Shown here one piece after another: positions 9,541 through 24,500 of a stretch of 64,000 nt of DNA (the stretch's first letter is position 1; each line of letters begins with the position of its first letter). The stretch comes from Ascidia mentula. Its lineage: Eukaryota; Chordata; Ascidiacea; Phlebobranchia; Ascidiidae. The notes under the pieces are model-generated. The model had not been told where the DNA came from and ran no database searches. It saw nothing but the letters and a program-made list of their open reading frames with translations. The stretch is from the NCBI GenBank assembly GCA_947561715.1, contig OX387201.1:5784001-5848000 (forward strand). Reading direction: 5' to 3'. The translations under genes were made by a program, and so were the position numbers.

Positions 9541-12500
9541 AAAAATGGGAAAATACGTCGTCCGAAGTTCGGTAGATTGAGTAGTCGCGGTTCGGTACGA
9601 AGAATATACGCGAAGTCGCCACAAAAATTTCCTATTTGATGTGTTCGTTTGTAAGGATTGGATTATAGAATCGAAGTCCCTTATTTAAATATCAGCACTG
9701 AACTAACGACCACTTGGCTCGTAATATCATCCTGGTTTGTTGTACAATTGGAAACAAAGTACTCTGAAAAGCTAGTTCACATAGATTACCTTTTCGAAAA
9801 CCCTCCAGCATTTAAGCTCAAACACCTCGGCGTGAATGGATGAGAATTTCATCCATTCTCCCATCCCCATGGTCGTCTCAGTGTACATCCAGTTCATGAT
9901 TGCGGTCAGCTCAGCTAGGAAGGGTATGGCACGATATCTAAATAATAGGTGAACGACCATTTTTTCCGGTGTTGGTGATAATCCAGTAAAGTGACCAACA
10001 ACCGGTGTACTGCGGTGTGGCCACAACTGCATGGTATTTTTAAAATCCTGATTAACGTTTTTATGTTTGATAAACTTTTGACGTTACATCAGTTGAATAT
10101 TCGCTAAAGCTTGTCCAAACTTCATGGGTAGACTGCGTTTATGTGATTACGAAATTCTATTGTGACGTCACAACTCAAATTACGAATTGGGTTGAGGTGT
10201 GCCGCGAGATTTTTAAATTAATGTGACGTCACGACAAAAAGGATAAGGGGCACTGCATGGTCTAGTATAGCTAGAAATGTAATGCGGAGTTTGTCGAAAA
10301 TTCTCAGTCACCAGGAATCATGCACCCAAACACCCGGCACAAAACTAGTTATTTTAAGCGCAAAGGTTTGCTCTAGAATAAACCCACATACCCTTTAAAC
10401 AAGAAGAGGTTGGTGGTGCCGAAAGATTTGGTGAGGAAGTTGCCGCACACTTTGTTAGGGTAACCGACCCTGATTTGGTAAGCTGAGAGGAAGAAGTAAA
10501 GAGTTTTGAAGAAATACCAGATCTGTGCCACGTAGTTCTGATAAAATGGCCTGCAAAAAGAAAGTCGATTGTTACACTGCAATTTTCTGTTTAACTGAAA
10601 ATATATCCTAGTACCTTTGGTTTATGGCTGGTAGGATGAAGAACAACCAAACGTGAATGCCTACAACAAGAATAATTTGGAAAATCATTTTTCCGATAAG
10701 ATTCTTGCGTAGATACAGAGCTCGGTCGATGAACATCATTGTGAACTGCAGAGGAAAACAAAAAGATTGTACCGGGAAATTTTAGGGCCACGCGCAAAAA
10801 TTTGCCTACCTGAATCAGCAGCATGGCAAGAAAACCGGTGGGGACGCGATTGGATTGCAGACTCGATACGACATTGGCTTGCTGCGTTGAATAAGCCTGA
10901 CGTACAAACATAACTTGAGAAATTAACAAATGGTTGGAGGTTGTTTCAGGGTTTGAGAAAAAACAGTTTATTTACCCAACGTTTCACATGTATGAAATAG
11001 ACCAAACGTGACACTACATACCCCGAAAGCCCAATATCCGAAAATAATGATAACGAAGTCTATGACGTCACAGAGGAACATGTAAATGTAGACGTCGGTA
11101 ACGGCAGTGAACCTCTGGTGCAAGATGGATGAAAGATGCTTGAAAGGTCGTTCGCACATGTTCAAAGCCCTGAAGGTCAAACAAAACTCTTTTGAAAAAA
11201 AACAGAGAAAATGCGTTTCATATGAATGTCTAATGAAAATTTCGAGCGCGACTAATTAATAATTTTTCTGTTACCACGGCAACAGATTGCGTCACACCTT
11301 TTCCCGACCGACTTCTTTTTCTTCCCCTTTTTAGTGGCTTCCTGTTCAATTAGTTGCTGGTCGGCCTGCTGAGAAGTACTCGGTTCATTCCGCTGCTCAT
11401 CAACTTTGTCCGTTCCGTCAACTGCCAAAGAACCTCTATGTAAGTGCGGTGTGCCCACATATTTGTGCGTAAAATATACACTGACCATATGAGTTTCGCG
11501 ATGCCACATTGTTTAAATTACATAGCATTTGCAAATACGGGACAAATTATTCATTCCAGAACGTAACTTTATGCTAAAACCTATCTAATAGACGTTTATA
11601 TATTCCGACGGTATTGGAACATAAACTCGTATCAACTGGCGTGCCATGAACAATTAACTCGTGTGTCAGGAGTCGCCGACACCTTGGGTATAGCAATCAA
11701 AACTATGCAGATATACGCACCTTCTTCTTTTGCACATTCTTCTTCAAGGGCGTCGCTTTTGTCCCACAATCCGTTGACCTGAAACAAGATGTTTTTATCA
11801 TAAATCTTATTAAAGCTGATAACTGTATATGTATAGGTTATCGTTGCAGGGCAAAAAAGCTACGTACGTTAACCTTTGGATCATTTCAAATGTTATTATA
11901 CATTGATCTTTATATTTCTTGGCACTGCCCGTTCTAATGTAATACAACTAAACTTGTTACAATGGATTTCGTGTAAGAAAAACACATACGCGGTTTCATA
12001 ATCTGAACCTTCCATCATTAGTATTTCACGCTCACCTTCAGTATGGATATGTGGAAGAAAACAGCAAGAAGTTCGAGTAAATCCATCACCATCCACGACC
12101 CCTTCTGCTCTATACCGATAAAGCGGGGTGGCCAGAATGGGTCGTTTATGTTCAGGTTGGTTTGGGCTTGCGAGTTCCACGGGAAGAACTCGAATTGGAA
12201 TATGAACTTGATCACGATCACCACCTGCAAATAAGGCCGATTGTTTGCATGACTTAATTCGTAAAAACAATTCTGGAAAGGGGTAACATACGATCAGCGT
12301 CAGTGTACGAGGTCTTTTATTAAACAGAAATGTTAATTTCGCCTGTTGGCATCATCAGTTTCTGTCTCAACTAGAGTGACAATAAACAACATTCACGGCA
12401 AAAGTTCAACAGTGAGTCCTGGAACTCACTTTCATGACTGTCAAAGTAAAAAAAAACACGATAAAATAGTGTCCGACAGAGAGCAAAATAAGCAGATAAA

Positions 12501-15500
12501 CTCTTCGTATAAACAATTTACCCATTTTACAACGAACCTGTAAGTAAACCAACACAAAGGTCCAGAACTCCTTGGTGGGTCGCGGAATGCAGAAGCAAGC
12601 CCAGAGGAACACAGCAAGAGGCAGAACAAGGGACATCATCGAGGCGCTCAACATCAAGTTGAGAATGATTAGAAAATAACACACAAGATCCGTGTGAGCA
12701 ATAACCAAGTACCTAAGTAACAATCCTGGTCACATTTTACTTTAGTTTTAGATGATACTATAAATATTACGGAATTACGCCTTTTTGGAGATATTAAATG
12801 TATGAATTACGTCTTTTTGGAGATATTAAATGTATGAATTACGTACCACAAAGCGTAGAAGAATCTGAGGGCGCGATGCTGGTCTTTGTCAAACTCGATT
12901 GGTTTTAGCTCCACATATTCACTTTCGCTCGACGCCGCACTCCTGCGTTATTTGATATTGTTGTCGTTCAGCGCACAACAAGGTTTTTTACAAGCAAAAA
13001 AAACTTTAAGCGAATCCGAAAATATTAAAAGAGTCGAAATAAGCAAAATCCATTAAAACACAAAGAGTTATTTTAAAAAGCAAATATTACGAGGGCCCGA
13101 AAGGCTGATGCATATGATAATTGCGTACAACAATTTTATCAGGAAACATAAAAATGCACCTGGCAGGGGATTCTCCTTTGCTCTCTGCTGCCCCATCCTC
13201 AACCACAATGGCAACATCACTCGATGACGCTTGTGGCTGTGACGTAACAGATGTGAAACACGGTAAAAGAAAGCTAAATTTAAAAGCAATACCTCGGTGG
13301 CGCATATTTCCATACTCAGCTGATCTTTCTCGGCGCTAAGTTGGAGACTGATGTTGCGGTAATCCGCATTTGATTTGTTTAGAACCAAGGTGGCGTAATC
13401 CACGGCGGACAGAACGAGCTCCCAAACGAACACAGCGCCCTTCTTAACCTTGCCTGGAGACAAAAGGATTTTGGTCAACAGCAAGTCGGTTTGTTGTCTG
13501 AATATTTTCAATGATAATCCTAACCGAAAAACGATTCGGTTTTCTTCTCTTTTTCTTCCTCTTGTTCCTCTTCCGCTCGATCCTCTTGCTCCGGTTGTTC
13601 TTCCTCCACATCCGTATCCTTACGTTTGTCCGCACCGTCGACAGCATCAGTCTTTTCCTCATGTTTGGGTTTTTCCACAAATCCCTCGGTCACTGAAATA
13701 TGAGCATTAAGTTGGAGATGTGACAAAAGCAAAGTCGGAGAAAATAGCTTCGGATATTTGTGACAAATTCACACCTGAGTCCTCTAACTTCTTTTTATCG
13801 GACTCGCGTTCCTTGAGTGTTTCGTCCAAACCCACTGTGCCAACTTTGTGTAACATCTGAAAAAGCCAAGTTTGTTACACTTCTCTATAAAGCAACTGGC
13901 GAACACCAAACATAAATAGTTGCATGTTGTAATATTTGTCAGGCTTAAGATAAAGTTTGATGTCTTCACTGCATTTTTCCAGTTTAATTGTGTAGAGTAC
14001 CTCTTTTCAGGAAACAATATATTAGGTTTTGTTACTGAAATTCACCTTCTTGCAACGACACCTGTGCCTGACACAAGTGGAAATTCACACCTAAAATACA
14101 CAAAGTCCTTGTTTCTGAACGCAGTTTATTTTAAGAACGTTTTGCGTTTAGACACAAGGTCTTTTTGTATATTGAAATCTTTTTATCTTTTTATCCAACT
14201 CTTTTCAGAACAGAAGTAATTTCAAAGTAATAATACTTATCATCAACAACCATATTAGAAGTTAACAATTCTCGACACGCTGTCAGATAATCACGCACTT
14301 TGGCCGGGTTCATTATTTCGTCCTTCTCCATTGTCGAATCTTTCCTCGCTACGTCTTCCTCAAACATGTAATAATCGCCAGCACGAATTGCTGCGAAAAA
14401 ACATTTCACATTTTACACAAACCAAGTTATTCAATCTGCATAATAGATAACCTACCATCCGTATGCGTCGTAAGAGCTTTCATTCCCTTCTGCAAATCGG
14501 CGTATCGGTCCTTCAGACTCTGCATTCTGAGTACAGAAAAATATACATTAAATTGTTATTGCATAAGTTTTGTTCCCAGCAATGATATTACGATTGGATG
14601 ATGATGCCGAGTTCCTCTTCCTCCTGCTTCTCGCGACTCTGGACTTCCTCCACAAGTTTCTTCTCAAACAATTCCGCACCTCTGAACAAAGTGCAAAGGA
14701 ATCAGTCAGTTGTAGGCGGATTAAATTAATAAATGTTGTTTAACGGCGTGTGTTCGTGCTGTAGGTTGTTGTTATGTGATTCGCAGATATATCTTTGCGT
14801 TTGTGTTACAATGCCTTCCATTGTAGTGTTATTTGTAGTTTAGAAGATATAGCAGTGTTTCCAATTTCAATTTTACTTGTTTGTTTATTTTATCAATTCA
14901 AGTGTAGATTTCAGTGTTTATATGTATTTTTTACATAATGCAGAAGTTGATGATGTATATGTAGGCGAAATCGATTTTTTTTTCATTTTATTAAACTGTC
15001 TGACTTATCCGAAACATTTTCTTACAAAAATTTAATCAGTTTATTTAGTTTCGCGAGGGCTGAGTGAAAAATAACCAATCAATGATGATGTGTTTTTCTC
15101 CCGTCAAACCTTCACGGATACTTACGGAAATATTTTGGATGTGAAAAAAAAAAAATAACTTATCATCACACGTTGCCGGCTTTTAATCCTTATAATGGAA
15201 ATCGACTTACATTTATTTTGGACCGTTACTCAATAAGGAATCAATTTTATCCACTTAAATAGTCGAATGTGGCATCCCAGCCCACCATTAAATGGGAAAT
15301 AAGTAAGTTGTGGGAGAAGGTGATGAGCAAAGTACGACAACAACTTCCTGTACTTAGTCGTAAAGTCGTCGTGAATCAAGGAATATATCGCAGTGGAAGA
15401 TAATTAAGGTTTTTAACCGTTTTTTGTTCAACAAACCCATGAAGAAGATGAGACGACAGCCTTAACCTTAGTGGATTTAAAATCTTGCACACAACTAATA

Positions 15501-18500
15501 TACCAGCCGAAAAACCACTTACCTAGCTGCCAGTTGAAGAGAAGCTTTCATGTCGTTGGAAACGTGCCAGAAGTAATAAGAGGTGAATATGCGTCGTTGA
15601 ATGAGCAGCAAGAGAAAGCAAACAAAATCCCACGACAAGCCAGCGTTCACGTAGGAAAGTTCGCACGATGCAGGGTTGGCAACAGTTTGAACTGTGGTAA
15701 CAAAATATATTAGAGGAAAGATGTTGGGTTTTTCGGGTCACGTGATACCTGTGAGTCCGTAACCGCTGGGATAGGAACAGACCAGGCTCATGATCTGGAC
15801 GAATGCACAGGCCCGCATCTGCAAGGTATCGATGTAGACGCACGAAGCGATTTGAAGGGATGCCTTGAGAGTTATCACTGCCACGTTGTAGCCTGAATAC
15901 AAATTTAGATGTTTACCGCATTTTTCTTTCGGAAATGATTACAGATTTAAACAAAATTATGGCAATCTAAAACACCGCCCGCATATTTAATGGCATTTGT
16001 AACTTGATTTGTTCGAAAACTACCAAATCAGAAGGTTACAGTAAAGGATATGTTACTTTCCAAAACGGTTTGTTTGAAATCTATGTCACAGTTAATCCAC
16101 CCAAAGCAAACATCACTACAGTAGCAACAATCATTGTTATTTCTTCCCCAGACGTTTTGCAAATATTCGAATAGACAATAGTTCAATAACAATCTTTACG
16201 CATCAGTACATAATGCATTTGCACACAAACAATGTTTTGGGGAAAAAAAACGTATGTGTTTGCCTGGCAGGATAAGCATTTACCTAGAATAAGGTTCCAA
16301 ATTTTTATCAGACGACTTTGCTTGCCAACGATGAGGTGCTGTTGCCGTGACAACAAATAGAAGAAGCTTATGAGATATCCGAGACAGAACAGAGAGATAC
16401 GAGATGTCCCGGCCAGGAAGATTATTGCCATGGTAACCCATATCATGTATTTAAACACGAATGTCTTGAGTTGATCGAGCAGGGTGCGAGACCTTGCAAT
16501 GAAATATGGCATTGTAAAAGTGTTTGAAGACTGTTTTAGATTGAATTAAAATTATTGTTGGTTTCAATCTCCATTCTACATTTTCCAGCCAAAAAATTTA
16601 CCGAAGTTTGTCAAAAAAATAAGATCTTATTGACTGAGAAAAAAATAGTGCGACAATAAAAGCACTTTTTCGGGTATTTTTTAAATACATACTTTCTCAT
16701 TAAAAAGCTCTTCTTGGGGTTCGAATTCATGGTGACGACATCCAGTTCAACTCCGGTCAGGTAACGGTTGTCACCACCAAAGTTCTTCCAAGCGGTGTTT
16801 TCGTTTTTGAACACAAACAATTGACTGACAAAGAATAACAGCTGGAAAAAGTCGGCTGCAAAGAAAAACGTAAGTTTGAATTAAATCAATTTGTTCATTT
16901 GCAGTTTTTCATATCGCACAGAAAGTGTGTTTCGGAACAGACCATAAATTTAGGTAGCGAATTCTTTGATCAAATATCGCCGACAAAGGCAATATACTAC
17001 TTTGTAAACACTCGTCTTTCCTCAGTAAAGGTCTTCGTTTTTATTGATATATATTTATATTTTGCCAACTATAGGCGTCGTCAATATCAGTTTCACCCTG
17101 GGTTTTTTTTTTCACTAAAAAATTTCTGTCAAATGACCGAAATGCCAGCAAAAATTTAGGACATTTTCAATTTATTTTGGTCATTTACGGTATAATACTT
17201 TCGTTCGCAAAAATGTAAGCAACTTGAATAATCTACCAGCCAATTTCCTTTGGGACATTGTGTCCAAAATGGCTTTTATTTTTTGTGCCATTTCTAAAAA
17301 AATTGGGTCAATGACAGACAAATGACACAAAAAAAAACCCAGGTTTCACCTATTCAAGCGGAAATAGCAAAAGCATTTCTTCTTATTGCGAACGCTTTAC
17401 ACAGCTTGGTAGATTGTCCTGCAGTATCAACAGTATGTAATCAGTACCCACCTATGAGGTTTCTGCTGTTCGGAATGACGACGTAATCGGGTAAGTAAAG
17501 CCATCGAATCAGACGACTACCATGGGTTGAGTTACCAAGGGAGTTCCACGGATAATTGTTATCTGAAACATAAAATATTCACTGTCAATTGAATGCCATA
17601 TCGTGGGAAAAATTGTCTATTAATTTTTTTCCTATTTTTAAAAAAAACAAAGAAGCTGTATGTTATTTGAAGTTTTCAGTTTGGATACTTACTGGCGCAC
17701 CACATCGGTGGCATTCCCAGGCATATTATATACTGTCCAACGAGCATAGCGATTAACACAATGATGTAGAACCTCCAATACCTTAGAAAAACTCCACGTC
17801 AGAAAACAATAACATACAAAAAAATTCACCTTTTTATGTATTTTTTACCTCGACAAAACTGGTCTTGTGGCGATGGACATTGATATGATGAGCAACATGG
17901 CGTACAATGTAGCATATACGTCCATTCTTACCCAGATGGTAACGACCGTCATGACGAAACAGGCCTGAAAATACATTCTTACGTGGCATGTTGTGAGTGT
18001 GATTTCGCCAATTACTCGAGTGTGTTGGATAATTTTTCTTTTTTTAAATATGGATCTATGGTACTTTCTTGTTTAAATAAAATCCATTAATCGACACCAA
18101 CCACTATTGGTTTAAATTTATAAGTTCTGTACCTCCACGCCAAACTTGTAGAAGAAATAGTTGAGAAAGTATTTGAAGCAATTTAGCAAACTGTCGTCCA
18201 TTTCCTTATGTGTGACACTTGGGTAGAAAGCCGTGATGGGATATCGTGGTTCGTTGCGCCACAACCGCCTCCACTCTTGTTTTCTCACAATTGTTCGTTC
18301 CAGCGCGATCATCAGCACAATTGCCAGATATCCCTGTTCGGGAAATTGATAGCGGTTGGATGATTCGTAAAACGCTGTATTTTTTTGGAAATATCGCTAG
18401 TGTTGTACAACGCAGGTTTTTAATATTGCCCAAAAAACGAAAAGCAAACAGTTTTGCTTTTATTATCGGGATCGTATACGTTTACAAGCGATGGAAACCA

Positions 18501-21500
18501 TCGATATGCGTCGTAAACCAAGGGTTCATATTTTGACTCACAAGTTGATAAAACAATTATAAAAGAACAAAAAAAGATTAACACACAATTACCTCAACAT
18601 GGTAGAAGAAAATGGCATTAGGAGCCATTTTACCAAATCCAATCCAATCCACAATGTTGCTGGTAAAATTTACTGAAGACCCCTTCGATTTAAAATAATA
18701 GCAATTTGTAACAACCCTTTCTATGGAGCAAAATAGTGTATATACCTTAGAGAGGAAGTTACAGGTGTACGTAAGGTGGTAGTTGATTGTGATGAATTGT
18801 AGTTGGTAGAACATGGTCCCAAGCGTGACAAGGGCAACGTACACCATTGTTATAACAAATAGTGGGGTGTGGGTCTTTTTGGCCGGCAAAAGGCAAACCC
18901 ATATAATCACTAAGATGGCATAAACAACTGAAACCTGTGAAAATGCATTGGTTTTGTTGTAGTCTGTTACAGTTTATAGGATATTTTTATTAAACCTAAA
19001 AGTATATTTTATGAACAAAGCCCAGACAACAGGAATTATTCTATTCTGCTTGGTGGAGTAGACTGATCTGTCTTTACTGGGCAGATATACAAAATTCTCA
19101 CAATCAGCATTAGTGCAATCTTTTATTATGTATATATATATATTTAGCAAACAGAAATATTAATTTTGCTGATATATATATATATATTTAGCAAACAGAA
19201 ATATTAATTTTGCTGAAAATGCATCATCAGTTTCTAAAATCAATATTTGTATATACTTTATAATAAACGCTCATACTGACTCTGATCATCTGACACTCTT
19301 CACGAGTAATTGTGTATCAATTCAAAACATTTACAAAAACAGATGTGTTCTGGTGTGTTGCAAACATGTTTTTCGCGGATTGTCAATCTGGAATGTTTTA
19401 TGCATACCTGATAGGCTGCTGCAGCAAAGACAGTTATAAACACCAATCGCCATGCATGGAATTCCAAAGCTCTCAAAATAAATGAAGACAATTCTTTATA
19501 ACCAAGAACAATCCATTTCCACAGTTTGTTACACATCCTTGCAAACCAACCCTTCTTTTCTTGTTCTGGAAACGAAAATGATCATTAGGATATTGGTTAG
19601 CAATGACAAACTTTGGAACAAGAAGCAAAATTGAAATTTTGAGATGAAGCAGTATTAAGTCTTTGCACCAATTTTTAAAAAAATTTGACCTTGATGAACT
19701 TTCCAGTCTAATTCACATATTTATCACAAAAAATCACTATCACAGAAAGGAATATGTATTTTCATTGTCCATATAATTGAGCAAGTCCAATTAACCAGAG
19801 ATAATTTTGATGCTATCATGACAATTAAATCGGGACTTTTTAAAACTGAATAATAATAAATAAATCACACTTATGAAGTATATCAAGACCAAAGTTGTGC
19901 AATTGATTGAATGGGAAGATCTTAATCACTCTTACACACTGTTATGTTTTATTCAAAATTTCATAATTCACGAATCTTGCAACTGACACACATGTGCCAT
20001 GCGTTGCTAATACTCCTTCAATATATACAGTTATGTTTAGAGGTAAGAACAATCATGCTACTGTTGGCAACAAAGCAAAGGTTTGTCATATCAGATGAAT
20101 GCCTGACAAGAACTTGTGTACATACAACATAAGAAAGTGACAAATTTTATGAAAGAGGAACACTTGTTTAAGAAGCAACAATGCAAGATTAATGTAAAAA
20201 TCAAGTAAAATTAAAGCAAGCAAACACCACACATGACAAACCTTCAACACCCGACATACCACGATTGATTTCATTCATCTCAAAATTCTCTGCATCTCCC
20301 ACTTCCCCAGAGTGCACGCTACCACCAGGACTGCGACTTATTTGTTGGGGTCGACCAGTGATCTACAGCATAGGATTTTCGTATTAACTCACAGACATTG
20401 TCCGAAATAAAAAAATATATATTCCACGTCCAATTGACTTTATGTACAAACCTCAAGAAAACGATTGTTGAAATAGTGGAGTTGAAGCACCACAACAAGA
20501 AGAAACAAAGCTGGTAATAGTATCATGATTAGCAGCTCCCCAGCAGTTGAGGACTGCACCAGACCAAGGTCAGCCAACCTGAATGACGAGGTAATAATCA
20601 TTATGTCTAATATAGTTCTACCTTTAAATAACACACATTTTGGCACAATTAGGAGCAGTTTTAATGTTAAGGTGATTGATCTACAAGCATGTCAGTTAGG
20701 CAATGTATCACGTTGCAAAATAACATCCTTACTGGGAAGTGTTGAAGTGAGTGAATGATTTCCAGTAGCCAGGAAACGACTTAAATTGATAAGTGTATAT
20801 TAAAATCAGGACAATCATCGTGTAAAAGACCAGAACTTTCCAATACAATGTCAGTGTTTTTCTCCAAGCAAGCCAGGAAACCTGGATAAACAAAACGTTT
20901 TTTGTGATTCGTTTCCTCTGGTTTTGTCTCGCATGACAGCAAAACAAATTATCATGCATCGTTCCTTTAATAAACAGAGTTTTCCTTTTGTATATGTTCA
21001 GCTTACTGAACTTGCAAATAAATCAATAGTAACAATTATATTTTTAAATTCTTGCTACTATTTGACAAACTACATTCTTTACAATTACTGAAAAGGAAAA
21101 ACATTCAAACACAACTTACTGTGTAAGTGGCTATGTTCAAAAGAAAAAACGCCATGTATCCCACTTTTATGCCAGTTGGGTAACCTTCTGTGCTGATGGC
21201 GATGTGAAACCCAATGATAACAAAAATCCAATATTTGCAAAACATCTCCATGAGCCACATTGCCATTTTATCCGTCCATGTTGACTCTGAAGAGGCTTCA
21301 GCTGCACAAATTTTCACAAATTGAATTTATTAACGAACATAACAAAAACACACTGAAACAATTTTTTTGTTAAATTTGTTTTTTAGATAACCTGTAAATT
21401 ATTTCATCCCAAACAAGTCTTTTATGGCTACATAATCAAAGGCAGAATCTATAATTTGGAAACAGTGCATTTTTTTATGATGTTTTAATACGGATAAATT

Positions 21501-24500
21501 TTAAAACCCTTAAATCGTCACCTTGTCCTCTTGAGCCTCCATGCTTTCGGATGTAAATGAACTGGTGGAAAACCAAAAGAAAAGCACAGAAATACAACAC
21601 CTGTAGATCAATGTCAATTAGGTATTTCCAAGAGTCACATCAAAGGCCTCCAAAGGATGTTATTAGCCATACAGAAGACATTACACCCATTATATCATAA
21701 TTTTTTAACCAAAAAGATATGCAAATTAACCTATTCACACATTAATTCGAAACAATAACACTTACACAATACATGCATAATCAATGAGAGCTGCAGACAG
21801 GGTGTATACACGCACTGTTTCGACCTGTAAGGTCTCATCAGTGCAGCTGTTGAGCTCTCATTGATTATTATGGCTCTTTTGCGCATATAACATGCATAAT
21901 ATTTCCGCAATAGACTTACCAACAGGAAAACATTCATTTTTAAACCGGCAATGCTTAAATTACAGTATGTCAACATACCCACAACATTTTTACATGGTTT
22001 ACCTGGGCACCAAGAGGCAAGCACGGGTATGGGTAATGTTGAAGTCCAAATGCAGATAAGTACATAACGGTGGTTTTATTTTGAGAGTCAGTCTGATTTA
22101 TCATGGTAGGAAGTTCAGCTTCGTTCAAATCAAGTCCGTAAATAAACTGCAAAAAAGAGTTTATTGGAACAAACACTGCACGCAAAAAATTTCATGGCTG
22201 TATTTAATCAAAATACATTGTCAAAAGGTAAGTAATGTATTCATATATAACCAAAAAATGAGTGTTGTTAGGACCTGTAGTAAGATCAGAAGCATCCCAT
22301 ATAATGCAAATGCTGGTGAACACACCAATGTGGCTTTTGATCGATTTGGAACCATCCATAGAATACAAGCCCAAATTAAAAGAACAAACGTCAACCAGCT
22401 GTGGTAGGTCACACTCCACAACTGCAACAAGGTTTTTTTTGTAAAATAGTGTTTTTTAATACGTAAAGAAGTTTAGGACACTGATCCTTACCATCATTAT
22501 AATCAGAGCCACCACATAGAAACTGTACATTTTAACTTCCTGAAGAAATCGCGAGATTTGTACCAAAGTGCTTTCCTTTTTCCCTTTATCCTTTGTACTT
22601 CCATCTGTATCCTCCAAATCTAAAGGTAGTACAGATTTTCCAGATTATTTATTGCATTGCAGATTTACTACATTAAAAAAATGCAACAAACCTTTTTCTT
22701 CATCGCTTGCTGCGATTATAGGTTGTTCAATAGCTTCATAATTTTGAGGTTGCTCTTCTGATTGAACAAGAGGCTGTGAATTGAGATAAAAGTGTAAATT
22801 GAATAAAAAGGCAATTTGAAGTTTAAAAAGGTTTTTTTAGAAAACAAAATGGATGAAAAACAGATGCAAAAACACAAGAGGTTTTGTGCACAAAAAACTG
22901 AACAAGTGTTTCAAGGCATAACCAAAATAAAAAACAAACAGTGAACCAATAATCATTGCCATATCTCTTGAGACAATATATCCCAAAGGCTACAGTTCAA
23001 TTTACCAAAAACCCAAACCCAGCAAATCAGGCCTATTTGGTTACCAAACAAGCCATTGACATATAATGTGGTGCAAAAGAATGTTTTGTCATGTTGCAGT
23101 ATTTGCAAAAAATGTCAGTGTCAGGTACCTAACAACCAATACGACTGCAGCAGGTACTTGAAACACTGCCGGAAGCTGGGGGGTCCCAGTCTAAAAATAA
23201 TGACTTACACATCCACTCTTCACCACTAACACCACCACAGGGTGAGCCGTAATTAATCATTGTTGCAAAATGATCTCAGGGATAAATAAGACTGCTTCAT
23301 GCAATGGATGCTAAGTAATAGTTGTGTAAATCACAACCACACGCCAAACAGCTAATAGATGCACTAACACATGCAGTATATGCCCACTTGTATTGTTACA
23401 GCCATTTCTTCACAGGCTTTCAAGGCCGCCTATGACAAAGTTTTTGTTTGTTGCGAAGTATTTTAGTTTGTGTTATCTGTGTTTTAAAAACAAATCAAAA
23501 AACACAGCAGATATTTATCAAAAGTTTTCTTGAAAACTGTGTTATTCTCCAAATTAAAATGAAGTTAATGCAAAGGACTTGTTACACTTTAGTTACCTTC
23601 TTTTCATCATTGGCCTTCTTGCCTTTTTTATGAACAACTCCATTTTCCGGAGATACTATGTGTGCAGTTGAAAGCATCTGGTGCCGGAAATGGTGGTATA
23701 TGAGGGTTATATATGTAATTGATGTGTTAGTTTAGTTGATTTGGTTTGCGTAGTGTAACAGATTAATTTTAAATCTGGTTGGTCATTAACGACTTAGAAC
23801 TTGCTATATGATGCTGTCCTTTTAGCAGCAAAAAGGAGCAATGCAAAAATGACACATGCAAAAATGATGGTACAGTATGGCAAATGCAAATAAACAAACA
23901 CTGGTTATACAGTATATATTTCATTCATCCAAGGGTTTATTTAATTTACCTGAAGATCAGCATAAAACATTCTTACACCGATGGCCATTAACCAATGCAG
24001 TGTGAATACACATGCTGGGCTGACAAACACAGACCACTTGATGTTGCCATACACTAGAAGTCTGAATGTTGCATTGCAGTTGGTTGAAATGATTGGAGTT
24101 ATGCCAAATAACCTAAATGCAATTCATAATTCAGGTTAAATTTACTTTGCATTTTTCTTGTCTAATTATCAAATTTTTGTATAGTTTATTTAGGCTGTTA
24201 CTTTAACTACCAAACCAATTATATAACCACTGCCATTAATAAAAAAATGTCCTATTAGGTCGAACAGTGGCCCTATATAATTACCTGGCATAAATGGATG
24301 TTGACAAGATGTAATGCTGCATAAAGGCCATTTGATACACATACAGCATGAGCAGCTGCAATGCTGTCAGGACACACAGAGCCGCCCTACATAAAGCAAC
24401 ATTGTGTTAATTTTGACCTAAATATACACAAGCCAGCGTACAATATAATATGCAGGGGTAACAAATCAAGTTAGGAACATTAAATAATTATCAATCATAT

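Noticed and set aside
19130-19190. TA-rich tract considered as a functional microsatellite or origin
   Set aside because: Simple TA repeat inside a PIEZO intron, explained by the tandemly duplicated 44-bp unit.
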